Positions 34,644 through 43,293 are shown, counted from the first letter of the stretch. The stretch is DNA of 64,000 bases from Amaricoccus sp003258405 (GCF_043226085.1 NZ_CP171225.1:1178001-1242000); one strand, 5' to 3'. Made by a program: numbers and translations. Notes: generated by a model from the sequence alone, not told the origin.

Positions 34644-35270
34644 ATGCCCGCCTCGCAGCCCGACTTCGCCCTCGAAGCCTCCGCCCTCGACCACGGCGCC
34701 CGTCGCGTCTGCGGCATCGACGAGGTCGGCCGCGGCCCCTGGGCCGGCCCCATCGTCGCCGCCGCCGTCATCCTCGACCCCGACGCCATCCCCGAGGGCC
34801 TGAACGACAGCAAGCTCCTGACCGCCCGCCGCCGCGAGGCCCTCCACGAAATCCTGATGGAGACCGCCCTGGTGGGCATCGGCGAGGCCAGCGTCGACGA
34901 GATCACCCGCCTCAACATCAGCCAGGCCGGCTTCCTCGCCATGCGCCGCGCCCTCGCCCTCCTCCCCGCCCCTCCCGACCTCGCCCTGGTCGACGGCCGC
35001 CACCTCCCCCCCGGCCTGTCCTGCCACGCCCGCGCCATCATCGGCGGCGACGCCCGCTCCCTCTCGATCGCGGCCGCCTCGATCGTCGCGAAAGTCACGC
35101 GGGACCGCACCATGGTGGCCCTGGCGCAACAGTTCCCGGGCTACGGCTGGGAAACGAACATGGGATACGGGACAAAGGCCCATATCGCGGGCCTCGCCGA
35201 GCGCGGGGTGACCCCACATCATCGCCCGACATTCCGACCCATCCACAACATCTTGCGTCGACACGCATGA
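34644..35270 (+). CDS. rnhB: ribonuclease HII
   Basis: RNase HII removes ribonucleotides misincorporated into DNA. The 208-residue length is normal. The catalytic acidic residues lie in CGIDEVGRGPWAGPIVAAAV near residue 24-43 and in LALVDGRHLPPG near 112. Also visible are LNDSKLLTARRREAL and ITRLNISQAGFLAM of the family. It starts 46 bases after the tRNA-Arg gene and is followed by ccrM on the same strand. Confidence 0.97.
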   Translation: MPASQPDFALEASALDHGARRVCGIDEVGRGPWAGPIVAAAVILDPDAIPEGLNDSKLLTARRREALHEILMETALVGIGEASVDEITRLNISQAGFLAMRRALALLPAPPDLALVDGRHLPPGLSCHARAIIGGDARSLSIAAASIVAKVTRDRTMVALAQQFPGYGWETNMGYGTKAHIAGLAERGVTPHHRPTFRPIHNILRRHA

Positions 35271-35281
35271 TGTTGTCGAGA

Positions 35282-35338
35282 GAATCACATATAAGCCGTT
35301 GATTCGAATAAGAATTGACGGCGAATCGCAAATGAATC
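35282..35338 (+). promoter_or_regulatory. cluster of four GANTC sites in the ccrM upstream region
   Basis: GANTC, the target of CcrM-type methylases, occurs at 35282, 35301, 35323 and 35334, all within the 108-base gap between rnhB and the methylase gene. In GC-rich DNA of this kind a site is expected roughly every 300 bases or more. In Caulobacter the ccrM promoter also carries GANTC sites that sense methylation. The arrangement suggests that the gene senses its own product. Confidence 0.75.
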
Positions 35339-35378
35339 ATCTTCTCCGCAAAGCGAGACGCTAACCGGAGATCCCGTC

Positions 35379-36485
35379 GTGGCAAGACCAAAAACTGCAC
35401 CAGAAGCGAGGTCTCTCGAGACCGGCGTCATCCATGCGGGAGACTGCATCGAGGTCATGCGGAGCCTGCCCGCGGGCAGCGTCGACCTGATTTTTGCGGA
35501 CCCGCCCTACAACCTTCAGCTGCGCGGCGATCTGCACCGGCCCGACAACAGTCGCGTCGATGCGGTCGATGACGAATGGGATCGCTTCGCCTCCTTCGCC
35601 GCCTATGACGAGTTCTCGCGCAACTGGCTCGCAGCCGCCCGCCGGCTTCTCAAGCCCGACGGGGCGATCTGGGTGATCGGTTCGTACCATAACATCTTCC
35701 GCCTCGGCACCGCGATCCAGGACGCGGGCTACTGGATCCTCAACGACGTGGTCTGGCGCAAGACCAATCCGATGCCGAACTTCCGCGGCAAGCGGCTTAC
35801 CAATGCACACGAGACGATGATCTGGGCCGCGAAATCGGACCGTTCGAAATACACCTTCAACTACGAGGCGATGAAGGCGCTGAATGACGGCGTGCAGATG
35901 CGCTCGGACTGGGTGATCCCGCTCTGCACCGGCGGCGAGCGGCTGAAGAACGAGGAGGGCGAGAAGGCGCATCCGACGCAGAAGCCCGAGGCGCTGCTTC
36001 ACCGGGTTCTGGTCGCCTCGACCCGGCAGAACGGCGTGGTGCTCGATCCGTTCTTCGGCACCGGCACCACGGGCGCGGTCGCCAAGCGGCTCGGCCGGCG
36101 CTGGATCGGCATCGAGCGCGAGGCGGCCTATCGCCGGGTTGCGGAAAAGCGCATCGGCGCCGTCCGCCCGCTCGACAAGGATGTTGCCGCCATCACGCCC
36201 GCCAAACGCGCCGAACCGCGCGTGGCCTTCGGGCTGCTGGTCGAACGCGGGATGCTGGCACCGGGCGAGGTGCTCATCTCGCCGAACGGGCGGCACAGTG
36301 CCCGCATCCGCGCCGACGGCACGCTGATTTCGAGCGAGAACCGCGGCTCCATCCATCAGGTGGGCGCCGCCGTACAGGGCGCCCCCTCCTGCAACGGCTG
36401 GACCTTCTGGCACTTCAAGAAGGATGGCGCGGCCGTGCCGATCGATTACTGGCGCCAGCAGATCCGGGCGGAGATGGGCGAGTAG
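35379..36485 (+). CDS. ccrM: CcrM-type DNA adenine methyltransferase (GANTC)
   Basis: CcrM methylates adenine in GANTC after replication and times cell-cycle gene expression in alphaproteobacteria. The 368-residue length and domain order match. The catalytic motif is FADPPYNLQLRG near residue 40-51, and the S-adenosylmethionine motif is LDPFFGTGTTGAVAKRLGRR near 226-245, giving the beta-class order. The C-terminal 90 residues, with FGLLVERGMLAPGEVL and NGWTFWHFKKDG, are the DNA-recognition domain found only in CcrM relatives. The start is a GTG with GGAG ahead. No restriction partner is present, so it is an orphan methylase. Confidence 0.96.
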   Translation: MARPKTAPEARSLETGVIHAGDCIEVMRSLPAGSVDLIFADPPYNLQLRGDLHRPDNSRVDAVDDEWDRFASFAAYDEFSRNWLAAARRLLKPDGAIWVIGSYHNIFRLGTAIQDAGYWILNDVVWRKTNPMPNFRGKRLTNAHETMIWAAKSDRSKYTFNYEAMKALNDGVQMRSDWVIPLCTGGERLKNEEGEKAHPTQKPEALLHRVLVASTRQNGVVLDPFFGTGTTGAVAKRLGRRWIGIEREAAYRRVAEKRIGAVRPLDKDVAAITPAKRAEPRVAFGLLVERGMLAPGEVLISPNGRHSARIRADGTLISSENRGSIHQVGAAVQGAPSCNGWTFWHFKKDGAAVPIDYWRQQIRAEMGE

Positions 36486-36642
36486 CAACACGCTCGCCGC
36501 CCAGCCGTCGGTGGCGGTCCGACATCGACGGCGGCGTGCAAGCGCGCCGTCCTTGACGGTAACACCGATCACAGTCCGAACCAGGATGGCGCAGGCATCC
36601 CGGAGAGAATGTCGTCAACGGCAACGCCGCCGCGACGCCGCC

Positions 36643-36761
36643 ATGATCGACATTCTCCGCAACCGCACCTGCCGCCATCTCTTCGCGGCCCCGGTGATCG
36701 CGCTGGTGAGCACCGGCTCATGACCGTGGCGCTCGGGCTCTGGCCGCCCGGTCGACCGGAT
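36643..36761 (+). pseudogene. N-terminal remnant of an MFS transporter
   Basis: In the 524-base gap between ccrM and the MarR fusion, a frame beginning at 36643 reads MIDILRNRTCRHLFAAPVIA then LVSTGS and a stop. The next frame continues with LMTVALGL. Together these resemble the start of an MFS transporter (RHLFAAQVIALVGTGL, then TVALGLLAYD). A single frameshift breaks it, and nothing after about 36761 is recognisable. I read it as the last trace of a deleted gene. The rest of the gap holds only a regulatory dyad. Confidence 0.5.
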
Positions 36762-36967
36762 ACCGTCGCGCTTCGGCACCCGGACCTCCCTCCGGGCCAT
36801 CCGCATCTTGGCGGGCGCGGCGCCGCGCACCGGCATCCGCTTATCATTGACCACCTGCCCCCGCGCTGGATCGGCCCCTGAGGGAAGCCCTCTCCCGGAT
36901 ACCAGGACCGTCTTGCCGGAGGCGGATGCTCCCACGGGCCAGCACTTGCCGATGAAAAGATTTCGAG

Positions 36968-36992
36968 ATATGTGTTGCCTAAAGCAACATAT
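36968..36992. promoter_or_regulatory. inverted repeat at the MarR-GNAT promoter
   Basis: TGTTGC-CTAAA-GCAACA (36973-36989) is a perfect dyad with a five-base centre, extended by flanking ATAT/TAT. It ends about 20 bases before the start of the MarR-GNAT gene. This is where a MarR-type repressor usually binds its own promoter. TTGCCG and TATGTG with a 17-base spacer lie across its left half as a weak promoter candidate. Confidence 0.6.
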
Positions 36993-37009
36993 AGATGCTG
37001 AGATCACCC

Positions 37010-37966
37010 ATGCAGCCCGCCGACGCCCTCCTGCCCCCGGCCTCCCCGGACGAGATCGACGCGGTCCGCCGCTTCAACCGCTTCCACACCCGGCTGGTCG
37101 GCGCGCTCAACGACCGAATGCATGCGACCGACTACGCCCTGCCGCAGGCCCGCGTCCTCTACGAGATCGCGAACTCCCCGCCGCAGAAGCCCCCCTCGGC
37201 CGCCGCGCTTGCCCGCGAGCTCGGCATGGATCCGGGCTATCTCAGCCGCCTGATTGCGGCCTTGGAGAAGGACGGCGTGATCGCCCGAACACCGGCACCG
37301 GAGAACGCCAAGAAGCTCACGCTCGCGCTGACGGACAAGGGTCGCGCAGCGGCCGATGCGCTCGCCGCCGCCGCCCGTGCCGAAGTCGCGTCCCTGCTCG
37401 GGCCTCTCGACCCGCGCGCCCGCGCCCGGCTCGTTGGCGGCATGGAGAGCATCCGGCAGCTTCTCGGGGATGGTGGCGGGGACACGGGCCTCGTCGTGCT
37501 GCGCGATCCCGAGCCGGGCGATCTCGGCTGGATCGTGCACCGACACGGCAAGCTCTACGCCGAGGAATACGGCTTCGAACGCGCCTTCGAGGCAGAGGTC
37601 GCCCGCATCGTCGCGCGCTTCGTCGAGGCCTTCAGGCCCGGCCGCGAACGCTGCTGGATTGCCGAGGTGGATGGCCGGATCGCGGGCTCGGTCTTCGTCG
37701 TGCAGGAGGACGAGGCGACGGCGAAGCTGCGCCTCCTCTATGTCGAGCCGGCCTGCCGCGGCATGGGCATCGGCCGGCGGCTGGTCGACGAGGCGCTGCG
37801 CTTCGCCCGCGCCCGTGGCTACAGCCGCATGGTGCTCTGGACCAACGACGTGCTCGTGGCCGCACGCCGGATCTATCAGGCGGCAGGCTTCACGCTCGTC
37901 TCGGAGGAACGGCACCGGACCTTCGGCCCCGAACTCGTGGGCCAGATCTGGTCGCGCGATCTCTGA
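37010..37966 (+). CDS. MarR-type regulator fused to a GNAT acetyltransferase domain
   Basis: This 318-residue protein joins a MarR winged helix (about 10-150) to a GNAT domain (about 155-318). The winged helix has ALARELGMDPGYLSRLIAALEKDGVIAR. The GNAT part shows LRLLYVEPACRGMGIGRRLVDEAL and ARRIYQAAGFTLV, the usual acetyl-CoA motifs. This helix-turn-helix/GNAT fusion is a known family of uncharacterised proteins. An in-frame ATG at 36995 is possible too. An inverted repeat just upstream suggests autoregulation. The acetyl acceptor is unknown. Confidence 0.9.
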   Translation: MQPADALLPPASPDEIDAVRRFNRFHTRLVGALNDRMHATDYALPQARVLYEIANSPPQKPPSAAALARELGMDPGYLSRLIAALEKDGVIARTPAPENAKKLTLALTDKGRAAADALAAAARAEVASLLGPLDPRARARLVGGMESIRQLLGDGGGDTGLVVLRDPEPGDLGWIVHRHGKLYAEEYGFERAFEAEVARIVARFVEAFRPGRERCWIAEVDGRIAGSVFVVQEDEATAKLRLLYVEPACRGMGIGRRLVDEALRFARARGYSRMVLWTNDVLVAARRIYQAAGFTLVSEERHRTFGPELVGQIWSRDL

Positions 37967-37972
37967 ACCGGC

Positions 37973-39052
37973 TCAGCCCTCCTCCAGTGCGGAGAGCCCG
38001 AGCCGGAAAGCCTTGCGCATGACCGTGGGAAGCGCGGCCCCGGCCTCCGATGCCGGCTCGAAGAGAAGACCTTCGGGTGCCGGGGCGCCGGGCGCGAGCC
38101 GCGCGGTCTCGACGCGGAGCAGCAGGTGGAAATGGGTGAAGGTGTGGCGCACCTCGGCGCCCGCATCGCGCCAGTCGGCGGCGAGCGGCGGGCGCGGCGG
38201 CGGCAGTTCCTCGGCCCAGTCCGTCCCCGGCAGCCCGAGCATGCCGCCCAGAAGCCCCTTGCCCGGCCGCCGTTCCAGCAGCACCGTGCCATCCGGCCGC
38301 ATGGCGAGATAGGCGATGCCGCGGCGCACCGGCTTTGCCGCCTTCGGGCTCTTGCGCGGCAGCTCGGCGGCGATCCCCTCCCGGCGGCCGAGACAGGCCT
38401 CGCGCCAGGGACAGATGCCACAGGCCGGCGAGCGCGGCGTGCAGACCGTCGCGCCGAGATCCATCATCGCCTGCGCATAATCGCCGGGCCGATGCGCGGG
38501 TGTGAGCTCGGCCGCAAGCCCGCGCAGATGCTCCTTCACCCCGGGCAGCGGCGCCTCCACCGCAAAGATCCGCGCCACGACACGCTCGACATTGCCATCC
38601 ATCACCACCGCGGGCCGGTCGAAGGCGATCGCGGCAATCGCCGCGGCGGTATAGGGGCCGATGCCCGGCAGCGCGCGCAGCCCCTCCTCCGTCTCCGGAA
38701 ACCGCCCGCCGAGCTCGCCCGCGACAACCCGGGCACACTTGAGCAGGTTCCGGGCGCGGGCGTAGTAGCCGAGCCCTGCCCAGGCGGCCATGACCTCGGC
38801 ATCCGGGGCAGCGGCCAGATCCTCCACCCGCGGCCACCGTGTGGTGAAGGTCTCGAAATAGGTCTTCACCGCCGCGACGGTGGTCTGCTGCAACATGACC
38901 TCGGAGAGCCAGATCCGGTAGGGATCGGCCACGCCCCCCGATCCCGGCGGCACGCGCCAGGGCAGCCGCCGGGCCATGCGGTCATACCAGGCGAGCAGCG
39001 TCTCAGGGCAGGCCGCAGCCGGCTCCCGCCGCTTTTCCGATGACATCCCCAT
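37973..39052 (-). CDS. mutY: A/G-specific adenine glycosylase
   Basis: MutY removes adenine mispaired with 8-oxoguanine. This 359-residue protein has the helix-hairpin-helix and catalytic region LPGIGPYTAAAIAAIAFDRPAVVMDGNVERV around residues 120-150, LSEVMLQQTTVAAVKTYF earlier, and the 4Fe-4S ligands in CTPRSPACGICPWREACLG. A C-terminal NUDIX-like domain (MRPDGTVLLERRPGKGLLGGMLGLPG) recognises the oxidised base. It is divergent from the DUF721 gene by 46 bases, a neighbourhood common in Rhodobacteraceae. Confidence 0.97.
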   Translation of the reverse strand: MGMSSEKRREPAAACPETLLAWYDRMARRLPWRVPPGSGGVADPYRIWLSEVMLQQTTVAAVKTYFETFTTRWPRVEDLAAAPDAEVMAAWAGLGYYARARNLLKCARVVAGELGGRFPETEEGLRALPGIGPYTAAAIAAIAFDRPAVVMDGNVERVVARIFAVEAPLPGVKEHLRGLAAELTPAHRPGDYAQAMMDLGATVCTPRSPACGICPWREACLGRREGIAAELPRKSPKAAKPVRRGIAYLAMRPDGTVLLERRPGKGLLGGMLGLPGTDWAEELPPPRPPLAADWRDAGAEVRHTFTHFHLLLRVETARLAPGAPAPEGLLFEPASEAGAALPTVMRKAFRLGLSALEEG

Positions 39053-39098
39053 GCCGACCCGCTAGCCTCCGCGCTCGCCCAATTCCGGAACGCAAGCC

Positions 39099-39644
39099 AT
39101 GGCCCAGGACACGCGCACACGCAACAAGCAAGCCTTGCCGAAGCGGAAGGCGCGCGGCTTCCTGCAGGCCGGCGGCCTGATCGGCCAGCAGATGCGCACG
39201 GCCCAGGCCCGGCGCGGTTTCGCCCAGGCCCGGCTCCAGTCGCTCTGGCCCGACATCGTCGGCGCCGATCTCGCCGCCCTCTGCGCCCCCCTCAAGCTCA
39301 CCCCGACACGCGGCCCCGCGGGCGGGCTGCTCAAGCTAGCGGTCTCGGGCCCCCATGCGCCGCAGATCCAGATGATGGTGCCGACGATCTCCGACCGCAT
39401 CAACGCGGCCCTCGGTCCCGGCACCGTGGGGCGCATCCAGCTCGTCCAGGCTGCCCTTCCCGTCGTCCAGCGCGGCAGCGGCCGCGGCGGGGCGGCGACC
39501 CGGACCCGCCCGGTCGAGCCGATCCCCGAGCCGATGCAGGAAAACCTCTCAAGCATTGGTGACCTGGAATTGCGCGATGCCTTGCAGACTCTCGCCGAGA
39601 ATGTGCTATCTCGCTCCCGACGTTCCAGAACTCCGGAAGATTGA
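39099..39644 (+). CDS. DUF721 protein, DciA-like helicase loader
   Basis: DciA-type proteins load the replicative helicase DnaB in bacteria that lack DnaC. The 181 residues carry a DUF721 core (ARLQSLWPDIVGADLAALCAPLKL, then GGLLKLAVSGPHAPQIQMM and later ISDRINAALG) around residues 44-115, with a basic N-terminal tail (NKQALPKRKARG). The C-terminal 60 residues are low complexity. The stop is followed within 4 bases by the DsbA-like gene. DciA activity is inferred from family membership. Confidence 0.88.
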   Translation: MAQDTRTRNKQALPKRKARGFLQAGGLIGQQMRTAQARRGFAQARLQSLWPDIVGADLAALCAPLKLTPTRGPAGGLLKLAVSGPHAPQIQMMVPTISDRINAALGPGTVGRIQLVQAALPVVQRGSGRGGAATRTRPVEPIPEPMQENLSSIGDLELRDALQTLAENVLSRSRRSRTPED

Positions 39645-39647
39645 CGC

Positions 39648-40268
39648 ATGACCCTTTCGCTCACCCGCCGCCGGACCCTCGGCCTCGGCCTCGCCCTTGC
39701 CGCGTCCCTCGCGCCGGCGATCTCCTTCGCTCAGGAGGTCCACGACGTGAACGAGATGAGCCTTGGCAGCCCCGACGCCCCGGTCACGCTGGTTGAATAC
39801 GCCTCCTTCACCTGCCCGCATTGCGCCGCTTTCGCCGCGGACGTGATGCCGCAGATCAAGGAAAACTACATCGACACCGGCAAGGTCCGGCTGGTGTTCC
39901 GCGAAGTCTACTTCGACCGTGCCGGTCTCTGGGCCAGCATGATCGCCCGCTGCGCCCCGGAAGACCGCTACTTCGGCATCTCCGACCTGCTCTTCCAGCG
40001 CCAGCGCGACTGGGCCGTGGCCTCGACGCCCGAGGAGATGATGCAGAAGCTCTTCGGCATCGGACGGCAGGCCGGCCTGACCGACGCGGAGATGGAATCC
40101 TGCATGTCCGACGAGGCGTATGCCAAGGAGCTCGTCGAGACGTTCCAGAAGAACATCGCCGCCGATGAGGTCGAAGCAACGCCCACCTTCTTCATCAACG
40201 GCCAGAAGGAAAGCAACATGGGCTATGCCGAATTTGCCCAGAAGCTCGACGCCGCGCTCGGCGGCTGA
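39648..40268 (+). CDS. DsbA family thiol oxidoreductase
   Basis: This 206-residue thioredoxin-fold protein acts in the periplasm. It starts with a Tat-like signal (TRRRTLGLGLALAASLAPAI, cleavage near residue 29). The active site is CPHC at residues 56-59. A helical insertion and the cis-proline loop VEATPTFFINGQ near 182 follow, as in DsbA/BdbD-like proteins. It probably makes or isomerises disulfides. The gene forms an apparent unit with the DUF721 gene. In many relatives smc comes next, but here it does not. Confidence 0.93.
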   Translation: MTLSLTRRRTLGLGLALAASLAPAISFAQEVHDVNEMSLGSPDAPVTLVEYASFTCPHCAAFAADVMPQIKENYIDTGKVRLVFREVYFDRAGLWASMIARCAPEDRYFGISDLLFQRQRDWAVASTPEEMMQKLFGIGRQAGLTDAEMESCMSDEAYAKELVETFQKNIAADEVEATPTFFINGQKESNMGYAEFAQKLDAALGG

Positions 40269-40374
40269 GGCAGCGGCAGAAATTCCCGCCATCGCGCAAT
40301 CTCGTGCTTTACGGCCGCGCCGGATGGGCCTCTAATCGGGCCCGCCCAGCTAGCAGCCAGGAGATCCCCGCACG

Positions 40375-40899
40375 ATGGAATCGGTCTTTGTCGAGCACCC
40401 TCTGCTGAACTCGCCGCATCTGGTCGGCCTCATCCTGCGCGGCGCGCGCAGTGGTGAGGGCAGTGTGGACAGCGGCATGGCCCGGCTTGACGCGCTGCTC
40501 GAACGCTCGGACCAGTCGGCCAGCCTGCCGCGCGAGGAAATCCGCGAGCGCTTCGAGCGCCTCGTCCTGCATCTCTCGAAGGCGAAGCTCATCGAAGGCA
40601 GCAGCGAGAGATACACGCTGACCGACCGCGGACGCGCGGCGCTCGAGAAATCCCCCGAGGGCTTCGCCACCGCCGATCTCATGGTCTACCCGGAATACGC
40701 CGTATTCGTGCGGGAAGAAGGCCGCAGCCACGCGACGTCAGATCCCCATGCCTCGGCCTTCGATCTCGGGGCGGATGCTTTCCGGATGGCGATCGCGCAG
40801 AGCGAGAACCCCTTCCCGCCCGACAGCGCCGATCACGTCGCCTGGGCCAACGGCTGGTCGAGCGCGCTCGGCAACGCCCGGGAAGAAAGCCGCCGCTAG
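40375..40899 (+). CDS. winged-helix-like protein with an RMF-like C-terminus (unknown)
   Basis: Two parts are visible in this 174-residue protein. Residues of about 40-110 look like a winged helix of the Mrr-N type (LPREEIRERFERLVLHLSKAKLIEGSSERYTLTDRGRAAL, split here). Residues of about 130-168 match the ribosome-modulation-factor pattern: FDLGADAFRMAIAQSENPFP, then about six residues, H-x2-W-x2-GW-x2-A. RMF-like segments bind the ribosome in their best-known member. The combination is not one I recognise. SD CAGGAG lies upstream. The start is clear, the function is not. Confidence 0.75.
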   Translation: MESVFVEHPLLNSPHLVGLILRGARSGEGSVDSGMARLDALLERSDQSASLPREEIRERFERLVLHLSKAKLIEGSSERYTLTDRGRAALEKSPEGFATADLMVYPEYAVFVREEGRSHATSDPHASAFDLGADAFRMAIAQSENPFPPDSADHVAWANGWSSALGNAREESRR

Positions 40900-40924
40900 C
40901 CGCCGGCCGGATCGCCGCCGGCCG

Positions 40925-41377
40925 TCAGCCCGTCCGGCGGGCCGGAGCGACACTGGAGCGGATCCAGGCCTCGATCTGTCCGGCGCGCATGGCGCCGGCA
41001 TGGCGTGCGACTTCCCGGCCGCGATGAAACAGGATGAGGGCCGGAATGCCGCGGATCTGGTAGCGGATCGAGGCATCCGGGTGGCTCTCAGTGTTGATCT
41101 TGGCAAAGCGCACGTCCGGGGCCATTGCCTGTGCGGCCTTGGCGAATTCGGGCGCCATCATCCGGCAGGGCCCGCACCACGAGGCCCAGAAATCCACCAC
41201 GAGCGGCACCTCGTCGGTCCGCGCGCTCTTCTCGAGCGTTGCGAGATCCAGATCATGGACCCTGGGGCCGACAAGTGCTGCGCCACAGACACCGCATTTC
41301 GGCCCGTCGGCCAGCTTTTCCTCCGGCAGCCGGTTCGCGGCGCCGCAGGCGTGGCAGACCATCTTCACCTTGCCCAT
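40925..41377 (-). CDS. trxC: thioredoxin 2 (TrxC-like)
   Basis: This 150-residue thioredoxin has an N-terminal zinc ribbon with four cysteines, in CHACGAANRLPEEKL and CGVCGAAL, ahead of the thioredoxin fold. The redox site is WCGPC in DFWASWCGPCRMMAPEFAKA, and the cis-proline is in RGIPALILFHRG. TrxC reduces protein disulfides under oxidative stress. The ATG at 41377 with GGGGGA six bases ahead is preferred over an in-frame start 27 bases upstream. It is convergent with the winged-helix/RMF gene. Confidence 0.95.
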   Translation of the reverse strand: MGKVKMVCHACGAANRLPEEKLADGPKCGVCGAALVGPRVHDLDLATLEKSARTDEVPLVVDFWASWCGPCRMMAPEFAKAAQAMAPDVRFAKINTESHPDASIRYQIRGIPALILFHRGREVARHAGAMRAGQIEAWIRSSVAPARRTG

Positions 41378-41434
41378 CGTTTCCCCCGGAGCATTACATT
41401 CCACGAGGCGAATATAAGGAGCCGCCGCGCGCGT

Positions 41435-42751
41435 TCAACGCCCTGCGGCGTCAAGGAGCGGCAGGAGCGCACTCATGTCGGGGCCGGCATCGCGGCCGGT
41501 GAGTGCGCGGCGGAGCGGCAGGAAGAGCGCCTTGCCCTTGCGGCCGGTCGCGTCCTTCACCGCGCCGGTCCAGGCTTTCCAGGTGCTCTCGTCCCAGGGG
41601 CGCGGCGGCAGCATCGAGATGGCCTCGGCCACGAAGGCGGCATCTTCGGGGGTGATGACCGGCGCGACCTCGCCGCGGCATATCGCCCACCAGGCCGCGA
41701 TGTCCCTCCGCGTCTCGAGATTGCCGGCCACGGCGGCCCAGAAACGTGGTGCGATCTCGCCCGGCACGCCCAGCGCGGCGAGATCCTCGCGGATCTCCTC
41801 GTAGGGCATGCCGTGGAGGTATCTGGCGCCGAGAGGGACGAGATCGGCTGGATCGAGGCGGGTCGGGGCGGCGCCGAAGCTTGCAAGGTCGAAACCTTCG
41901 GTGATCTCCCCGAGCGTGCGGCAGAGCTCGACCGGCGCGCTCGAACCGAGCCTTGCGAGCAGCGACAGGAGCGCCATGGGTTCGGTGCCCTGGGCGCGCA
42001 GGTCGCGGAGCGAGAGGGTTCCGAGCCGCTTCGAGAGCGCCTCGCCGCCGGCGCCGGTCAGGAGCGAGTGATGGGCGAAGCGGGGGCTCCTGCCGCCGAG
42101 GGCCTCGAAGATCTGGATCTGCGTCGCGGTGTTGGTGACGTGATCGGCGCCGCGGACGATGTCGGTCACACCGGTTTCGAGATCGTCCACCACACTTGCG
42201 AGCGTGTAGAGCATCTGTCCGTCACCGCGAATCAGAACCGGGTCGGAGACGCTCGCCGCATCGATCGAGACCTCGCCCAGAATGCCGTCAGCCCAGGAGA
42301 TGCGGGTGTGATCGAGCCGGAAACGCCAGTGGCCGGGCCGTTCGGCGCGGAGACGGGCCTTTTCCGCCTCGGTGAGCCTGAGCGCGGCGCGGTCGTAGAC
42401 CGGCGGGCGGCCCGCGGCGAGCTGGGTGCGGCGCCTGACCTCGAGCTCGGAGGGGGTCTCGAAACACTCGTAGAGCCGCCCCGCCACCCGCAGCTGTTCC
42501 GCCGCGGCCTCGTAGCGCGCGATGCGGTCGGACTGGCGCAGGAAGCCGTCCCAGACGAGGCCGAGCCAGGCCAGATCCTCCTCGATCGCGATGGCGCATT
42601 CGGGCCGGGAGCGATCGGGGTCGGTGTCGTCGAGGCGGAGTAGGAAGCGGCCACCCGCCTTGTGCGCGACGAGCCAGTTCAGAAGCGCCGTTCGCAGGTT
42701 CCCGACATGCAGGAATCCGGTCGGCGAGGGGGCGAAACGGGTGATGGTCAT
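41435..42751 (-). CDS. gltX: glutamyl-tRNA synthetase
   Basis: This 438-residue class I synthetase charges tRNA-Glu (and tRNA-Gln in organisms using the transamidation route). The nucleotide motif is FAPSPTGFLHVGN at residues 6-18, and the second signature is ALSKRLGTLSLRDLR, a variant of KMSKS. It is shorter than the usual roughly 470 residues. Alphaproteobacteria often have two GluRS genes, and this short form, with no four-Cys zinc site visible, resembles the second type. The ATG at 42751 has GGAGG about 10 bases ahead. Confidence 0.95.
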   Translation of the reverse strand: MTITRFAPSPTGFLHVGNLRTALLNWLVAHKAGGRFLLRLDDTDPDRSRPECAIAIEEDLAWLGLVWDGFLRQSDRIARYEAAAEQLRVAGRLYECFETPSELEVRRRTQLAAGRPPVYDRAALRLTEAEKARLRAERPGHWRFRLDHTRISWADGILGEVSIDAASVSDPVLIRGDGQMLYTLASVVDDLETGVTDIVRGADHVTNTATQIQIFEALGGRSPRFAHHSLLTGAGGEALSKRLGTLSLRDLRAQGTEPMALLSLLARLGSSAPVELCRTLGEITEGFDLASFGAAPTRLDPADLVPLGARYLHGMPYEEIREDLAALGVPGEIAPRFWAAVAGNLETRRDIAAWWAICRGEVAPVITPEDAAFVAEAISMLPPRPWDESTWKAWTGAVKDATGRKGKALFLPLRRALTGRDAGPDMSALLPLLDAAGR

Positions 42752-42882
42752 GGACAGGGCTCCTCCGGGCGGGCGCGGCTGTGTCCTTAACGCCTCCGTC
42801 GCGCGCCCTGAAGCCCTCTCGCGCAAGAAGTCCTTTTCAACCGCATTAAACCCGCATAGGTGGATCCGCGGAGACCCGCAAC

Positions 42883-43293
42883 ATGATCCCGAACCGATTG
42901 ACAGTTGACGCGCCCAGCATCGAGGACTTCGAGTCGCTCGCCGAATGGGCCTACCTGAACCTGCCCGTCCATGTCCGGAAAGCCTGCGAAGGGCTTGCGA
43001 TCCGGGTCGAGGACTTTGCCGAAGAGGGGCTTCTGGTCGATCTCGGCATCGAGGACCCCTTTGAGCTTACCGGGCTGTACGAAGGCGAGCCGATCACCAC
43101 GAAATCGGTGATGGACCAGCCGCTCCAACCGGATGTGATCTGGCTGTTCCGCCGTCCGATCCTCGAGGAATGGATCGCGCGCGGCGATGTCGGGCTCGCC
43201 CGGCTCGTCTCGCATGTGCTTGTCCACGAGATTGCCCATCACCTCGGCTGGTCGGACGACGAGATCCGCGCCGTCGACGACTGGACGAAGTGA
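42883..43293 (+). CDS. zincin-like metallopeptidase family protein
   Basis: This 136-residue protein belongs to the minimal MMP-like zincin family (DUF1025). The zinc motif HEIAHHLGWSDDEI is at the C-terminal end, with H-E-x2-H and an Asp further on. The N-terminal half has LAEWAYLNLPVHVRKACEGL, typical of the family. Proteolytic activity has not been shown for most members. It is divergent from gltX, and its stop overlaps the start of the next gene (GTGA). Confidence 0.9.
   Translation: MIPNRLTVDAPSIEDFESLAEWAYLNLPVHVRKACEGLAIRVEDFAEEGLLVDLGIEDPFELTGLYEGEPITTKSVMDQPLQPDVIWLFRRPILEEWIARGDVGLARLVSHVLVHEIAHHLGWSDDEIRAVDDWTK

Noticed and set aside
36615..37007. A 130-codon minus-strand frame in the ccrM/MarR gap
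   Set aside because: It has no recognisable domain and overlaps the MFS remnant and the MarR dyad on the other strand. Its composition looks like non-coding sequence.
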